64,000 nt of DNA. It comes from Gloeocapsopsis dulcis. GTDB taxonomy: Bacteria > Cyanobacteriota > Cyanobacteriia > Cyanobacteriales > Chroococcidiopsidaceae. Made by a program: the position numbers and the translations under genes. Shown in pieces: positions 53,641 to 63,239 of this stretch (positions are counted from its first letter, which is position 1; the number at the start of each line of letters is the position of its first letter). The notes beneath the pieces are model-generated. The model was not told the origin of the DNA and ran no database searches. It saw only the letters and a program-made list of their open reading frames with translations. Location: positions 3,684,001 through 3,748,000 of the forward strand of contig NZ_CP119968.1 of the NCBI RefSeq assembly GCF_032163395.1, read 5' to 3'.

Positions 53641-54447
53641 GTGATAAATAACTTACAAGGATTGTGGAATAAGAAGGGAGCGATCGCCCTAATAGCCTCG
53701 ATGGCATTACTAGCAGCCTGCGAAACTAATCAGCCACAAGCAACAACCCCTACAAGCCCAGGAAATGTCACCACAGAACAAGTAGCAAATCAGACTGAAG
53801 CGCTGCTCGGCAAAACTGTAACTGTAAGAAGCGAACCAGTTCAAAAGATTAGTGATAGTGCATTTACTATCAGCGACGAACAGTTTTTTAGTAACGAAAA
53901 TATTTTAGTAGTCAATACTTCAGGAAAACCTTTTGCTCTGCCTGAGAATACAGAAGTGCAAGTAACCGGTCAAGTCGCTAAGTTAGTTGTTGCTGACGTT
54001 AACCGAGAGTACAACTTAGGTTTAGAGCCAAACTTGTACGTAGAGTATGAAGGTAGACCAGTCATCTATGCTCAGTCAATAGCTTTGGCGCCTGAACCTG
54101 GTGAGATTACACAAAATCCTAGCCGATATTATGGTCAAACTCTTGCAGTTACAGGTGAAGTCGAAGATATTGTAGATGCAAATTCCTTTACTTTAGATGA
54201 AGATCAGCTACTCGGTGCTGAAGATCTGTTAGTCATTAATGCAAATCCCACAGCAGCAGTTACCGACGGTGAAACCGTTGCAGTTACTGGGGTACTCCGC
54301 CCATTTGTGGTTGCGGATATTGAGCGAGAATATGACTTAACGTGGGATTTGGATCTTCAAAGAAAGCTAGAAGCAGAATACAGCCAAAAGCCTGTACTCG
54401 TTGCCGATGGCGTGTATCCCTCAGCAATTCCTGAAGCCGCAAAGTAG
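53641..54447 (+). CDS. Two-repeat lipoprotein, function unknown
   Basis: 268 residues from a GTG start with GAGGAG nearby. A lipoprotein signal ends MALLAAC (Cys27). After a Thr/Pro/Gln linker come two homologous domains, about residues 56-150 and 155-260. Each has L/Y-GKTVxV or GQTLAV, an acidic SFTLDED or AFTISDE segment, NILVVN or DLLVIN, VTGxVxxxVVADxxREY, and a closing RPVIYA or KPVLVA. They look like small beta-barrel (OB-like) domains. No enzyme motif. It faces the periplasm or outer surface. It lies between ion-transport and DUF389 genes, so an envelope-stress role is conceivable (inference). Confidence 0.72.
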   Translation: MINNLQGLWNKKGAIALIASMALLAACETNQPQATTPTSPGNVTTEQVANQTEALLGKTVTVRSEPVQKISDSAFTISDEQFFSNENILVVNTSGKPFALPENTEVQVTGQVAKLVVADVNREYNLGLEPNLYVEYEGRPVIYAQSIALAPEPGEITQNPSRYYGQTLAVTGEVEDIVDANSFTLDEDQLLGAEDLLVINANPTAAVTDGETVAVTGVLRPFVVADIEREYDLTWDLDLQRKLEAEYSQKPVLVADGVYPSAIPEAAK

Positions 54448-54472
54448 ATAGAATTAAAATTCAATCGAAGTA

Positions 54473-54504
54473 GGTAGCAGTTATGGCTGCTGCCTAATTT
54501 TGAG
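54473..54504 (+). terminator. Hairpin between the lipoprotein and DUF389 genes
   Basis: GGTAGCAG (54473-54480), loop TTATGG and CTGCTGCC (54487-54494) form an 8-bp stem with one G-T pair, followed by TAATTTTGA. It lies 25 bases after the lipoprotein stop and touches the end of the convergent DUF389 gene, so it may serve both strands. Confidence 0.6.
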
Positions 54505-55780
54505 TATCTGGTGCAGAGAGTACATTGACACTAACTAGTGGCGTAACATTGAAGCCTTGATTCCTTAATCTAGTTTGAACTGCTTGGGTGAGGCGATCGC
54601 TAATTACCTCTGTCGATGCTGTCACGCCTGCACGTCGCTGCACGTACATCACGATTAGCAGTGTATTTTGTTCAGGAATATTCGGCGTCGGGAATCGGAC
54701 ATTTACCTCTACAAGTTCCACCAAATTGATATCTTCTACCACCTGCTGAATTGTCTGATTAGCACTTTGTTCGCGGCTACTGCGTTGTAGATCGGGAGAA
54801 ACAGCAAACTGCCAAGTCAACAATGCCAAAAGCGCCACAAATGTTACTGCCAATACAGCAGGAAACAGCCCTTTTTTACCACGCTGATATCGTGCCCCTT
54901 TAGGAGTTAAACCATAACTCCTAAACACCAACGAGGCAGACAAATTAATTCCGACAAGTTGCAGCAATAGGACAAATACACCGTTAATTGCCAAATCCCA
55001 GCGTCCCATAGCGCTTGCCATACCGATTAAGCCCGCAGGTGGTGCCAAGGAAGCTGCTACAAGCATTCCCACCGCTGCACCAGAAACAAGACTACTGCGT
55101 TCCGATTGCACGAGGTTAATCGCCCCCGCCGCCCCAGCAACGAGTGGTAAAAGTACAGCAACCGAAGATATTTTACTGGTATCGCTCATCATACTCGTCA
55201 CTACTTCTTGCTGAAGAATGAAACTAAGTGTACCAGCGACAACAATTGTGACTGCTAGCGCCACAAAGTAGCGTAACAATGTGCGTTTCAGGAGTTGAGC
55301 ATCACCACGCGATGTTGCGATCGCGACATTCATTGCTGGACCTGCAAATGGCGCAATCAACATTGCTGCTACGAGTAGATAACTCGTGTTTGTGTACAAA
55401 CCAATCCACACCACCACACCCGCTGCGGCTGCATACCCGAGAAAAGCTTTCCAAGAACCGACACTTTGTAAACCTGCCAGAAAAATTTCAATAGGGCTAC
55501 GAGCTTTAACATCAGTCACCTGCTGAGGTGCTTGATCTGCTGGTGGCTGCATCGCAATCACCCCACGTGGAATCAATGTCACTTGCAAGTTTGGTAACGA
55601 TTCCAAATCTCCTAAAAATCCCTCAACTTTCTGGTTAGAAACATGAACGATAATTAGCTCAAGAGGTTCGTCATTACCCATCGCTTCAACTCTTGCTGTA
55701 TTCGTAGCATCATAAGCTTGAGCAATGTCTAGAACTTCCTTTCCATAACCGTGTGGTACTTGAATCAATAGTTGCCGCAT
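54494..55780 (-). CDS. DUF389 family membrane protein, second copy
   Basis: 428 residues. The N-terminal 80 or so residues form a cytosolic ferredoxin-like domain (MRQLLIQVPHGYGKEVLDIAQAY... LIIVHVSNQKVEGFL). The membrane core has NTSYLLVAAMLIAPFAGPAMNVAIATSRGDAQLLKRTLLRYF and ASLAPPAGLIGMASAMGRWDLAINGVFVLLLQLVGINLSASLVF, with a C-terminal soluble domain (LVEVNVRFPTPNIPEQNTLLIVMYV). The family is uncharacterised. It differs strongly from the copy at 49201, so this is not a recent duplication. It is convergent with the lipoprotein gene. Confidence 0.85.
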   Translation of the reverse strand: MRQLLIQVPHGYGKEVLDIAQAYDATNTARVEAMGNDEPLELIIVHVSNQKVEGFLGDLESLPNLQVTLIPRGVIAMQPPADQAPQQVTDVKARSPIEIFLAGLQSVGSWKAFLGYAAAAGVVVWIGLYTNTSYLLVAAMLIAPFAGPAMNVAIATSRGDAQLLKRTLLRYFVALAVTIVVAGTLSFILQQEVVTSMMSDTSKISSVAVLLPLVAGAAGAINLVQSERSSLVSGAAVGMLVAASLAPPAGLIGMASAMGRWDLAINGVFVLLLQLVGINLSASLVFRSYGLTPKGARYQRGKKGLFPAVLAVTFVALLALLTWQFAVSPDLQRSSREQSANQTIQQVVEDINLVELVEVNVRFPTPNIPEQNTLLIVMYVQRRAGVTASTEVISDRLTQAVQTRLRNQGFNVTPLVSVNVLSAPDTQN

Positions 55781-55884
55781 GAATATTTCCTACACCTTAC
55801 TTTTATGATGCGATAAACTGAAATCAGGAACGAGCACAAAATGAGTTCGTTCTGAAAACTTCTTGGAAAATATCATTTCGCAGG

Positions 55885-55910
55885 AAGTGGGTACCAACCC
55901 ACTTTTTTAT
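55885..55910 (+). terminator. Terminator-like hairpin in the rimP leader (possible attenuator)
   Basis: AAGTGGGT (55885-55892), loop ACCA and ACCCACTT (55897-55904) form a perfect 8-bp stem followed by a T-tract (TTTTAT; six T in a row counting the stem end). It lies only 14 bases before the rimP ATG. A full terminator directly before a start codon and on the coding strand is best read as an attenuator of rimP-nusA, though it could end transcription arriving from upstream. Confidence 0.7.
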
Positions 55911-55918
55911 TTTGGAAA

Positions 55919-56380
55919 ATGACTCATCCCCTGATTCCACAAATCATTGAATTAGCAACACCAGTAGCAGAGGAACTCGGCTTGGAATTGGTCGGAGTAG
56001 TTTTTCACACTAACCAAAGCCCGCCTGTGTTGCGTGTGGACATACGTAACCCACAGCAAGATACTGGTTTAGATGATTGCGAACGAATGAGTCGTGCATT
56101 AGAAGCCCAAATCGATCAGGCAGATATTGTTCCAGATGCCTATGTGTTAGAAATTTCTAGCCCAGGAATTTCGCGGCAATTAAGCACCGACAGAGACTTC
56201 ATTTCCTTTAAAGGATTTGCGGTGCTTGTTAGTAGTTCTCAACCGTACGAAGGTCAACAGGAATGGGCAGGAAAACTAATTCGTCGGGATGAAACGGCAG
56301 TGTACTTGAACCAAAAAGGTCGTGTAATCGCTATTCCTCGCGCTCTCATTACTAAAGTACTGATCGACGAACGGCGTTAG
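55919..56380 (+). CDS. rimP: Ribosome maturation factor RimP
   Basis: 153 residues of normal length. The N-terminal domain has [28 protein letters not shown] and [17 protein letters not shown]. The hinge [18 protein letters not shown] is the family hallmark, followed by the Sm-like C-terminal domain ([23 protein letters not shown]). RimP assists 30S ribosome assembly. It is the first gene of the rimP-nusA-ylxR-infB operon, with a hairpin just upstream. A run of GAGGAGCGAGGAG repeats lies between it and nusA. Confidence 0.95.
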   Translation: MTHPLIPQIIELATPVAEELGLELVGVVFHTNQSPPVLRVDIRNPQQDTGLDDCERMSRALEAQIDQADIVPDAYVLEISSPGISRQLSTDRDFISFKGFAVLVSSSQPYEGQQEWAGKLIRRDETAVYLNQKGRVIAIPRALITKVLIDERR

Positions 56381-56521
56381 AACAGGGGCGAGGGCGAGGA
56401 GCGAGGAGTGAGTAAATTGTACAGGCATCTTGCCTGCGGTGGAATAGTGAAATACATCTTATCTCTCCTGACTTCTGATCCCCGACCTCTGATCCCTATT
56501 TTCTTTATTGAGGATTTTATT

Positions 56522-57793
56522 ATGTCAATGGTGAGTTTGCCTGGACTGAAAGATTTAATTGAAAATATTAGTCGCGAGCGTAATTTACCTCGCGTTGCCG
56601 TACAGTCAGCACTCCGCGAAGCGCTATTAAAAGGTTACGAGCGTTATCGTCGCGCGCAAAATTTAGATAAGCGGCATTTTGACGAAGAATTTTTTGAGAA
56701 TTTTGAAGTTGAACTTGATGTAGAAGAAGAAGGCTTTCGCGTTCTTGCAACTAAAACAATTGTGGAAGAAATCAGCGATCCCGACCATCAGATTTCCTTG
56801 CGCGAAGTTCAAGAAGTTGCAGAGGAAGCGCAACTTGGTAGTGAAGTTGTACTAGATGTAACTCCTGAACAAAAAGAGTTTGGTCGGATGGCAGCAATGC
56901 AAACTAAGCAAGTGCTGGCGCAAAAACTCCGCGACCAACAACGGCAAATGATTCAAGAAGAGTTTCAAGATTTAGAAGGTACTGTGCTGCAAGCGAGGGT
57001 TCTGCGCTTTGAACGACAGTCAGTTATTATGGCAGTCAGCAGTGGTTTTAGTCAGCCCGAAGTCGAAGCAGAACTACCCAAGCGCGAACAATTGCCTAAC
57101 GATAACTACCGTGCGAATGCTACGTTCAAAGTTTACTTAAAAAAAGTTTCGCAAGGTCAGCAACGCGGTCCTCAACTCGTCGTTTCGCGAGCTGATGCTG
57201 GTTTGGTAGTCTATCTTTTTGCTAACGAAGTCCCAGAAATAGAAGATGAAGTTGTGCGAATTGTCGCAGTGGCACGTGAAGCAAATCCACCATCGCGCTA
57301 TGTTGGTCCTCGCACGAAAATTGCTGTTGATACTTTAGAACGAGATGTCGATCCCGTGGGTGCGTGTATTGGAGCGCGGGGATCGCGGATTCAAGTAGTT
57401 GTCAATGAACTACGTGGCGAAAAAATTGACGTCATTCGTTGGTCTCCAGATCCAGCAACCTATATTGCTAATGCACTGAGTCCTGCTCGCGTAGATGAGG
57501 TTCGCTTGATGGATCCAGAGTTACGTCAAACACACGTACTTGTTGCAGAAGACCAGCTAAGCTTGGCTATTGGTAAAGAAGGGCAAAATGTCCGCTTAGC
57601 TGCACGCTTAACAGGTTGGAAAATAGACATCAAAGACCGCGCGAAGTATGATTATGCAGCAGAAGATGCCAAGTTTGCCGCAGCAGCAGCAGAGTATCAA
57701 GCCCAGCAAGCTCAGATGGAGCAAGAAGAAGATTATGATGATGAATTAGAAGAATTTACAGAAACTATGGAAGTCAGTGATGCTCCAGCTTGA
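56522..57793 (+). CDS. nusA: Transcription termination/antitermination factor NusA
   Basis: Start taken at [24 protein letters not shown] (56522) with GAGGA ahead; the frame extends about 38 codons further through repeat DNA, which is not NusA-like. 423 residues. Domains in order: N-terminal RNA-polymerase-binding domain, S1 ([22 protein letters not shown]), KH1 ([29 protein letters not shown]) and KH2 ([27 protein letters not shown]). The end is a short acidic tail ([11 protein letters not shown]) in place of the E. coli AR repeats. It controls pausing, termination and antitermination. Confidence 0.95.
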   Translation: MSMVSLPGLKDLIENISRERNLPRVAVQSALREALLKGYERYRRAQNLDKRHFDEEFFENFEVELDVEEEGFRVLATKTIVEEISDPDHQISLREVQEVAEEAQLGSEVVLDVTPEQKEFGRMAAMQTKQVLAQKLRDQQRQMIQEEFQDLEGTVLQARVLRFERQSVIMAVSSGFSQPEVEAELPKREQLPNDNYRANATFKVYLKKVSQGQQRGPQLVVSRADAGLVVYLFANEVPEIEDEVVRIVAVAREANPPSRYVGPRTKIAVDTLERDVDPVGACIGARGSRIQVVVNELRGEKIDVIRWSPDPATYIANALSPARVDEVRLMDPELRQTHVLVAEDQLSLAIGKEGQNVRLAARLTGWKIDIKDRAKYDYAAEDAKFAAAAAEYQAQQAQMEQEEDYDDELEEFTETMEVSDAPA

Positions 57794-57863
57794 GCAGAAA
57801 AGAAAGACAGGCAATTCCAAATTAAATCTATTGTCCCTATTCTCTGACCCCTGACCCTAGTGT

Positions 57864-58169
57864 ATGAAACCTAACTACCGACGCTGTATTAGTTGTCGTA
57901 AGGTTGCTTTAAAACATGAGTTCTGGCAAATTGTCCGCGTCTATCCTTCTGGGGAGTTACAATTAGATCAGGGTATGGGGCGTTCCGCATATCTTTGTCC
58001 GCAAGCAAGCTGTTTGCAAACAGCTCAGAAGAAAAATCTGTTGCGGCGATCGCTGCGGACGTCTGTACCCGAAGCCATTTATCAAGCCTTATGGCAACGT
58101 TTATTAACAAACCAACTTGTCAGCGATCAGAAAATTGAAACTACAGCACCTGTTCCAAATAAAAATTAA
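57864..58169 (+). CDS. ylxR: YlxR family RNA-binding protein
   Basis: 101 residues. RRCISCRKVALKHEFWQIVRVYPSGELQLDQGMGRSAYLCPQASCLQTAQKKNLLRRSLRT matches the YlxR family (R.Ci.cR......l.R.v....g.....d..gRgaY.C....C...a.....l.r.l). These small proteins sit between nusA and infB in many bacteria and have been linked to nucleic-acid binding. Four cysteines (C8, C11, C54, C59) may hold structure or metal. The usual next gene, a ribosomal L7Ae-like protein, is absent; a 480-base leader to infB follows instead. Confidence 0.92.
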   Translation: MKPNYRRCISCRKVALKHEFWQIVRVYPSGELQLDQGMGRSAYLCPQASCLQTAQKKNLLRRSLRTSVPEAIYQALWQRLLTNQLVSDQKIETTAPVPNKN

Positions 58170-58650
58170 GTGCCATTTTCCAGTTATCTCAGTCAAGCAC
58201 TGCGTCTTGGCGCTATAACTAGCTGAGAATGACTGACAATAAACTCTGTCAAACTGAGTTAATGGCAAAATAATAAAGAAAATGAAATTTACCTAAATAG
58301 CTCGGTACGATAAATTAGAACTTTCACACAATATTTTCGTAGGTTAATGCAAGATTAAATAAAGAAGTTACACAAATATATGGCAAGCAGTTAGTACGGA
58401 TGCGTACCCTGAAGAGAAAGGGTCCGCAATTCTTCAAGGATAAAATTGCGGTAAAAGCGCAGGGCAGGTCTATTAACCGTCGCGATGATAAAAAAATACC
58501 TTTCTCAGACAAGAAAATCTCTCTTTACTTTGTTGGAGGCACGGGCAGCAAATTGAACGGCAACCAATAAAACAGGACTCACAGGATGGAGATGCTAACA
58601 AAACTCAGGCAACCATCCGTATACAACTGGTAGGTAAAGGGGAAGAGTGG
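58170..58650 (+). promoter_or_regulatory. Structured infB leader
   Basis: The 480-base gap before infB contains clear stems. They are ACCCT/AGGGT (58406-58423), immediately followed by CCGCAATT/AATTGCGG (58424-58451), and GGATGG/CCATCC (58584-58618). The first two abut and could stack. This suggests a folded 5' untranslated region and perhaps an infB promoter. A 56-codon open frame at 58400-58570 was seen but lacks a ribosome site or family resemblance. Confidence 0.45.
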
Positions 58651-61600
58651 ATGAATAACGGCAAAGTAAGGATATACGATTTGTCAAAGGAATTGAATTT
58701 AGATAACAAAGATCTACTAGCAATTTGTGACCAGCTTAACATTGCGGTTAAAAGTCACAGCAGCACAATTAGTGAAATTGAGGCGGAACGAATTCGCGCC
58801 TTAGCAGAAAAATACGTCGCTGAGCGTTCGGCTTCGCGACGAGAATCAACAACCCAAGCACATCACCCTAACAAAACTAAACCCAGACCTAACTTGCCAC
58901 CAAAGCAGCAAATTTTAGAAATTCGGAAACCAAAGACTCCCCCTCGTCCCAACCAAAATTTGGCAGAGTCTCAAGTCACCTCAACTTCTTCACAGTCGCA
59001 GGAAGAGTCTCCTCTGGCACCACGTCCTTTTGCATCACCATCAACACAGCCTAAGCCCATGACACCACCGCCTCGACCAGTACGTGCGGTATCGGACGGT
59101 GCAAAAGAGGCGGTATCTGACAATCGAGACGAGCATAGAACAAATCAGGTAGAAGTTCAGAAAAAAGAACCTCAAAAACCACAACTAGTTGAACCTCCAG
59201 CAAGACCTGCTGCACCGACAACATCACAGCTTAATTTACCTGAGCGACCAATTCTGAAACGCGATCAAACTCAGAATCGCAACCGTCCAGCTACAGTAGA
59301 AGCACGCGCTGATAGTGGCGGGGAAAAACCTGCACGCCGTTTTGTTCAAAAACCTGAGCAAATTGCCAAAGGCGAACCTGTTCCAGAACTGCAAAGACCC
59401 AAGGTATCGCGGTATAACGAACCAGCAACGACCAATCGCCCCAAACTAGCAGGAGCAGGTAGTGTAGAAGCAGATGAGGCAGCGACAGATCAACCAGCTG
59501 CGCTTTTAGAACTAGAAGATCCAGAAAAGCTCCTCAAGCGACCAACACCTCCTCGACCACAAAAAGGCGGGAAGAAGTGGCAAGAGGAAGAAATTGACGA
59601 AGGACAAGACTCAGGTTCTAAAGCTGGGAAAGCTGGCACAAAAGCTAAGCGCATGAAACCCATCATCGATCTTGATGATGAAGAGGATATTGATGATGCC
59701 GATTTAGACATTGAAGCTCCCATCAAAGTTAGCCTTTCCATTGCACGTCCACCTAAACAAAAAGCTGCGCGTCCTGGACAAGCAGCAAGTGCAGCTGTGA
59801 GTGCTGTCAGTGCGATTAAAAGCAAAAAGATGGCTCCGCCACGCGAACAAAATCGTCGTCGCGAACCAGAGCAGAAAGAGGAACGCCCAGAAAAGATCGT
59901 TATTACAGGCACAATGACGGTTCAGGAATTAGCTCAAGCCTTGGTTACTCCTGATACAGAAATTGTCAAGATCTTGTTCCTCAAAGGTATTGCGGTTAAT
60001 ATCACGCAAAACTTAGACATTCCCACACTCACAATGGTGGCAAATGAGTTAGGCGTGGAAGTAGAAACTGCTGAACCTGAAGCTGAAGCTCGTAAAGTGA
60101 CTGAAATGCTGGATGTGGAAGATCTGGAAAATCTCCAGCGTCGCCCGCCAGTAGTGACTATTATGGGTCACGTAGACCACGGTAAAACTACTTTACTTGA
60201 CTCGATTCGCAAAACTAAGGTGGCGCAAGGAGAAGCTGGCGGTATTACCCAGCACATTGGTGCGTACCACGTTGATGTGGAACACAATGGGCAAATGCAG
60301 CAGGTTGTCTTCCTAGATACCCCTGGTCACGAAGCGTTTACGGCTATGCGGGCACGTGGAGCGCGGGTGACAGACATTGCCATTCTTGTTGTTGCTGCTG
60401 ACGATGGGGTACGCCCACAAACTATCGAAGCAATCAGTCATGCTCAAGCGGCAGAAGTCCCAATTATTGTCGCTATCAACAAAATTGACAAAGAAGGCGC
60501 ACAACCAGATCGTGTCAAACAAGAACTTACGCAGTATGGGCTAACCTCAGAAGAATGGGGTGGCGAAACCATCATGGTACCTGTCAGTGCAATCAAGGGA
60601 GAAAACTTAGATACACTCCTAGAAATGATTCTTTTGGTCGCCGAAGTAGAAGAACTTTCGGCTAACCCAGATCGTCTTGCCAAAGGCACAGTAATTGAAG
60701 CACATCTCGATAAAGCGAAAGGACCTGTTGCGACTTTATTAGTCCAAAACGGAACTTTAAAAGTGGGTTCTGTTTTAGTTGCTGGCTCGGCATTTGGTAA
60801 AGTTCGGGCAATGGTTGACGATCACGGACGGAGAGTAGACGTCGCTTCACCCTCGTTTGCAGTAGAAGTATTAGGCTTGAGCGATGTGCCAGCCGCTGGC
60901 GATGATTTTGAAATCTTCTCTCAAGAGAAAGAAGCTCGTGTGCTCGCAGAAGCCCGCGCCAGCAAACAACGGCAATCGCGCCTGATGCAGGGACGTGCGA
61001 CACTAACTAGCGTTTCGGCACAAGCACAAGAAGGCGAGCTGAAAGAACTCAATTTGATCTTGAAAGCCGATGTCCAAGGTTCGGTAGAAGCAATTATTGG
61101 TTCGCTCAAACAACTGCCACAAAACGAAGTGCAAATTCGCTTGTTGCTGGCTGCCCCAGGAGAGGTGACAGAAACTGATATTGACTTGGCTGCTGCGAGT
61201 AATGCTGTCATTATTGGCTTCAATACAACGCTAGCTAGTGGTGCTCGACAAGCTGCCGATGAAGCAGGCGTGGATGTTCGAGAATACAATATCATCTACA
61301 AACTGCTAGAAGATATTGAAGGCGCATTAGAAGGTCTATTAGAACCAGAACTTGTTGAGGAATCACTCGGTCAAGCTGAAGTACGTGCTGTTTTCCCTGT
61401 GGGTCGTGGCGCTGTTGCTGGTTGCTATGTGCTCTCAGGTAAGCTGATTCGTAACTGTAAAGTACGAGTTCGTCGTGGCAGTAAGGTCGTCTATGAAGGC
61501 ACGCTTGACTCCTTGAAACGGATGAAAGAAGACGTGCGCGAAGTCAATGCTGGATATGAATGCGGTATTGGCATTGATCGATTCAACGATTGGGCTGAAG

Positions 61601-61665
61601 GAGATATCCTTGAAGCCTTCCAAATGGTGACTAAACGCCGTACCCTAGGAGGGTCTAGGAGCTAA
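58651..61665 (+). CDS. infB: Translation initiation factor IF-2
   Basis: 1004 residues. The N-terminus has the IF2N fold ([24 protein letters not shown]), then about 400 residues of Pro/Gln/Lys/Glu-rich low-complexity linker, long as usual in cyanobacteria. A second IF2N region ([26 protein letters not shown]) precedes the GTPase: G1 [10 protein letters not shown]3 DTPGHEAF, G4 NKID, G5 in [12 protein letters not shown]. Domains II-IV end with the fMet-tRNA-binding C2 part ([13 protein letters not shown] ... [23 protein letters not shown]). It brings fMet-tRNA to the 30S subunit. Last core gene of the rimP operon. Confidence 0.97.
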   Translation: MNNGKVRIYDLSKELNLDNKDLLAICDQLNIAVKSHSSTISEIEAERIRALAEKYVAERSASRRESTTQAHHPNKTKPRPNLPPKQQILEIRKPKTPPRPNQNLAESQVTSTSSQSQEESPLAPRPFASPSTQPKPMTPPPRPVRAVSDGAKEAVSDNRDEHRTNQVEVQKKEPQKPQLVEPPARPAAPTTSQLNLPERPILKRDQTQNRNRPATVEARADSGGEKPARRFVQKPEQIAKGEPVPELQRPKVSRYNEPATTNRPKLAGAGSVEADEAATDQPAALLELEDPEKLLKRPTPPRPQKGGKKWQEEEIDEGQDSGSKAGKAGTKAKRMKPIIDLDDEEDIDDADLDIEAPIKVSLSIARPPKQKAARPGQAASAAVSAVSAIKSKKMAPPREQNRRREPEQKEERPEKIVITGTMTVQELAQALVTPDTEIVKILFLKGIAVNITQNLDIPTLTMVANELGVEVETAEPEAEARKVTEMLDVEDLENLQRRPPVVTIMGHVDHGKTTLLDSIRKTKVAQGEAGGITQHIGAYHVDVEHNGQMQQVVFLDTPGHEAFTAMRARGARVTDIAILVVAADDGVRPQTIEAISHAQAAEVPIIVAINKIDKEGAQPDRVKQELTQYGLTSEEWGGETIMVPVSAIKGENLDTLLEMILLVAEVEELSANPDRLAKGTVIEAHLDKAKGPVATLLVQNGTLKVGSVLVAGSAFGKVRAMVDDHGRRVDVASPSFAVEVLGLSDVPAAGDDFEIFSQEKEARVLAEARASKQRQSRLMQGRATLTSVSAQAQEGELKELNLILKADVQGSVEAIIGSLKQLPQNEVQIRLLLAAPGEVTETDIDLAAASNAVIIGFNTTLASGARQAADEAGVDVREYNIIYKLLEDIEGALEGLLEPELVEESLGQAEVRAVFPVGRGAVAGCYVLSGKLIRNCKVRVRRGSKVVYEGTLDSLKRMKEDVREVNAGYECGIGIDRFNDWAEGDILEAFQMVTKRRTLGGSRS

Positions 61666-61739
61666 GTGCTACTAGGGGCTAGAGATTCATTCTTTAGCCC
61701 ATTAATTCCATTGATTCTTGATACTTCACCACACACCCT

Positions 61740-62342
61740 ATGTCTTTCCGCTCAGAACCCATGTTATGGATTCATCTTTCTGGGTTAGCTGTTGTACCAA
61801 TTTGTTTAGAATTATGCTTATTGGGATTGGCACTAGGAGATCCGATATTTCCTGTATGGTTAGAAGTATCTTTAGTTGCTGCTATTGGCGTTGTCCCCGT
61901 GCTGTGGATGCAGCTGCAGCGTCCATTCTACATTTTTGCGATTTTGGCGATCGCACTCAAACAAGAAAAACTGACTACGCAGCAGTGCCAAATCCTAAGT
62001 TTAATTAATACTCGCGTTAATAAGATACTAGCTCTTGTAGCTGCAGTATTATTGGTAACAGTACTGTGGCAGTTGTACCAGATCGCACCAGTTGCTGCAT
62101 TGGATTTATTTCCCAGCAAATGGCGTGTTTTAGGTTTGCTGCTGGCTGGCTGTAGCTTTGCACTTGGGAACTTATTTTTTCAAATTCCTTTAAGTGTGGT
62201 GCGGGTGCTTGTTACTAGTGATGCAGAATTTGCTGCAACAAAACCTTATTCTCAAGAAAAGATAGCACCGGATTTTACAATTTTAGGTTTGCAGGTAAAT
62301 CAACTTATACCCAAGTTCGCAAACACTCACACGGAAAACTGA
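61740..62342 (+). CDS. Low-complexity tail membrane protein, cyanobacterial
   Basis: 200 residues with four hydrophobic segments: MLWIHLSGLAVVPICLELCLLGLALG, FPVWLEVSLVAAIGVVPVLWM, KILALVAAVLLVTVLWQLYQI and WRVLGLLLAGCSFALGNLFFQI. A short polar C-terminus (ATKPYSQEKIAPDFTILGLQVNQL) follows. It looks like the conserved cyanobacterial membrane protein named for a low-complexity tail, which often follows infB; here the tail is short. Function unknown. It begins 75 bases after infB on the same strand, past a GGGCTA/TAGCCC inverted repeat at 61676-61700. Confidence 0.78.
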   Translation: MSFRSEPMLWIHLSGLAVVPICLELCLLGLALGDPIFPVWLEVSLVAAIGVVPVLWMQLQRPFYIFAILAIALKQEKLTTQQCQILSLINTRVNKILALVAAVLLVTVLWQLYQIAPVAALDLFPSKWRVLGLLLAGCSFALGNLFFQIPLSVVRVLVTSDAEFAATKPYSQEKIAPDFTILGLQVNQLIPKFANTHTEN

Positions 62343-62348
62343 GGAAAT

Positions 62349-62552
62349 ATGGCTATTATCCCTGCTTCTCGCCATTCTCAATCAGATCAAAATCAAATTT
62401 GGGATCATCTCAAACAAGCGATCGCAGCAACTTCTGGATTTCGCCGCTGGCAACTTGAGCGATCGCCACAAGATGCCCAGATTAAAAATCTGAGTTTAGA
62501 CCACCAAGTAAAACTCTATTTGCGGGAAACTTTAGAAACTTTAGCGTATTAA
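62349..62552 (+). CDS. Small conserved hypothetical protein
   Basis: 67 residues, six bases after the preceding membrane-protein gene, with GAGGAA at its ribosome site. IWDHLKQAIAATSGFRRWQLERSP and a C-terminal helix LSLDHQVKLYLRETLETLAY give a compact helical protein. The pattern is that of small cyanobacterial proteins found near infB. No function is known to me. The tight spacing suggests co-transcription with the gene at 61740, and a hairpin follows. Confidence 0.7.
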   Translation: MAIIPASRHSQSDQNQIWDHLKQAIAATSGFRRWQLERSPQDAQIKNLSLDHQVKLYLRETLETLAY

Positions 62553-62572
62553 AGTGCAAATGGGAAGCATGA

Positions 62573-62632
62573 AAGGACTCAAGCGCAAACAAAAAGCAAT
62601 TCTATCTACGCTGCTTATCCTGCGGAGTCCTT
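62573..62632. terminator. Inverted repeat between convergent genes
   Basis: AAGGACTC (62573-62580) and GAGTCCTT (62625-62632) are perfect 8-base complements 44 bases apart, in the gap between the small gene and the convergent DUF1400 gene. The T-tract is only TT followed by C residues, so it is weak as an intrinsic terminator. It could close a longer RNA fold. Confidence 0.35.
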
Positions 62633-62657
62633 CCCCCCTATTAGATTGTGGCTAGTG

Positions 62658-63239
62658 TTAGCTTATTTGATTGAGTAAGTCTCGAACACGTCCCCCGCGA
62701 TTGAGGATATCTTGAATATTTCCACTTAAGCGACGTAACTGACGATAAGCAACTTCTAGGCGATCGCCATCTACTTGTACTTCCCGTGTTGGATAGTTTT
62801 GCAGCACCTCAATCAGAGAAACTTGTCCATCACGAGCAGAAAGAACTAATGCAGCACGTAATGCTTGTCTATCAGCTCGTCGTGAAGGTGTATAGATGAC
62901 TTGACTAACTTCGTCAAGCAAAGTATTGCCTACAGGACTATTTAACAAACGATCCAAGAAGATAGGATTGACTTTGACAGGTTCAGTTAAATAACGACGT
63001 ACTGTTGCTGGATCTTGTCCTGCTCTGGCAAGATTAGAGCGTAGCGATCTCGAAAGTTCTCCAGTCTCAGCAAAGCGAGAAAGTTCGGCGACAGAGACTG
63101 ATTGTCGAAAAATCCGGTACCTAAGTACCACTCGCTCAGCAGCATTAGCTACAGGAATCTCAAAAATACCATGACTACTAAAGAAAATACCTGTACTTGC
63201 CACTACTGCAGCAGCAAGATGTAAAAATCTCAAACGCAT
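62658..63239 (-). CDS. DUF1400 domain exported protein
   Basis: Start taken at MRLRFLHLAAAVVASTGIFFSSHG (63239), which begins a good signal peptide ending VANAAE; 16 residues upstream are polar and less likely. About 193 residues. The mature part (ERVVLRYRIFRQSVSVAELSRFAETGELSRSLRSNLARAGQDPATVRRYLTEPV) is the DUF1400 domain of cyanobacterial secreted proteins, which often precedes an alpha/beta hydrolase domain. Here only the DUF1400 part is present, so it is a stand-alone form. It probably acts in the periplasm. Function unknown. Confidence 0.82.
   Translation of the reverse strand: MRLRFLHLAAAVVASTGIFFSSHGIFEIPVANAAERVVLRYRIFRQSVSVAELSRFAETGELSRSLRSNLARAGQDPATVRRYLTEPVKVNPIFLDRLLNSPVGNTLLDEVSQVIYTPSRRADRQALRAALVLSARDGQVSLIEVLQNYPTREVQVDGDRLEVAYRQLRRLSGNIQDILNRGGRVRDLLNQIS

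Noticed and set aside
58400-58570. 56-codon plus-strand frame and a 62-codon minus-strand frame in the infB leader
   Set aside because: No ribosome site, no family match, and the sequence is better explained by RNA hairpins.
62560-62657. 31-codon frame starting ATGGGAAGC
   Set aside because: Too short, unlikely composition, and it lies over an inverted repeat in a convergent gap.
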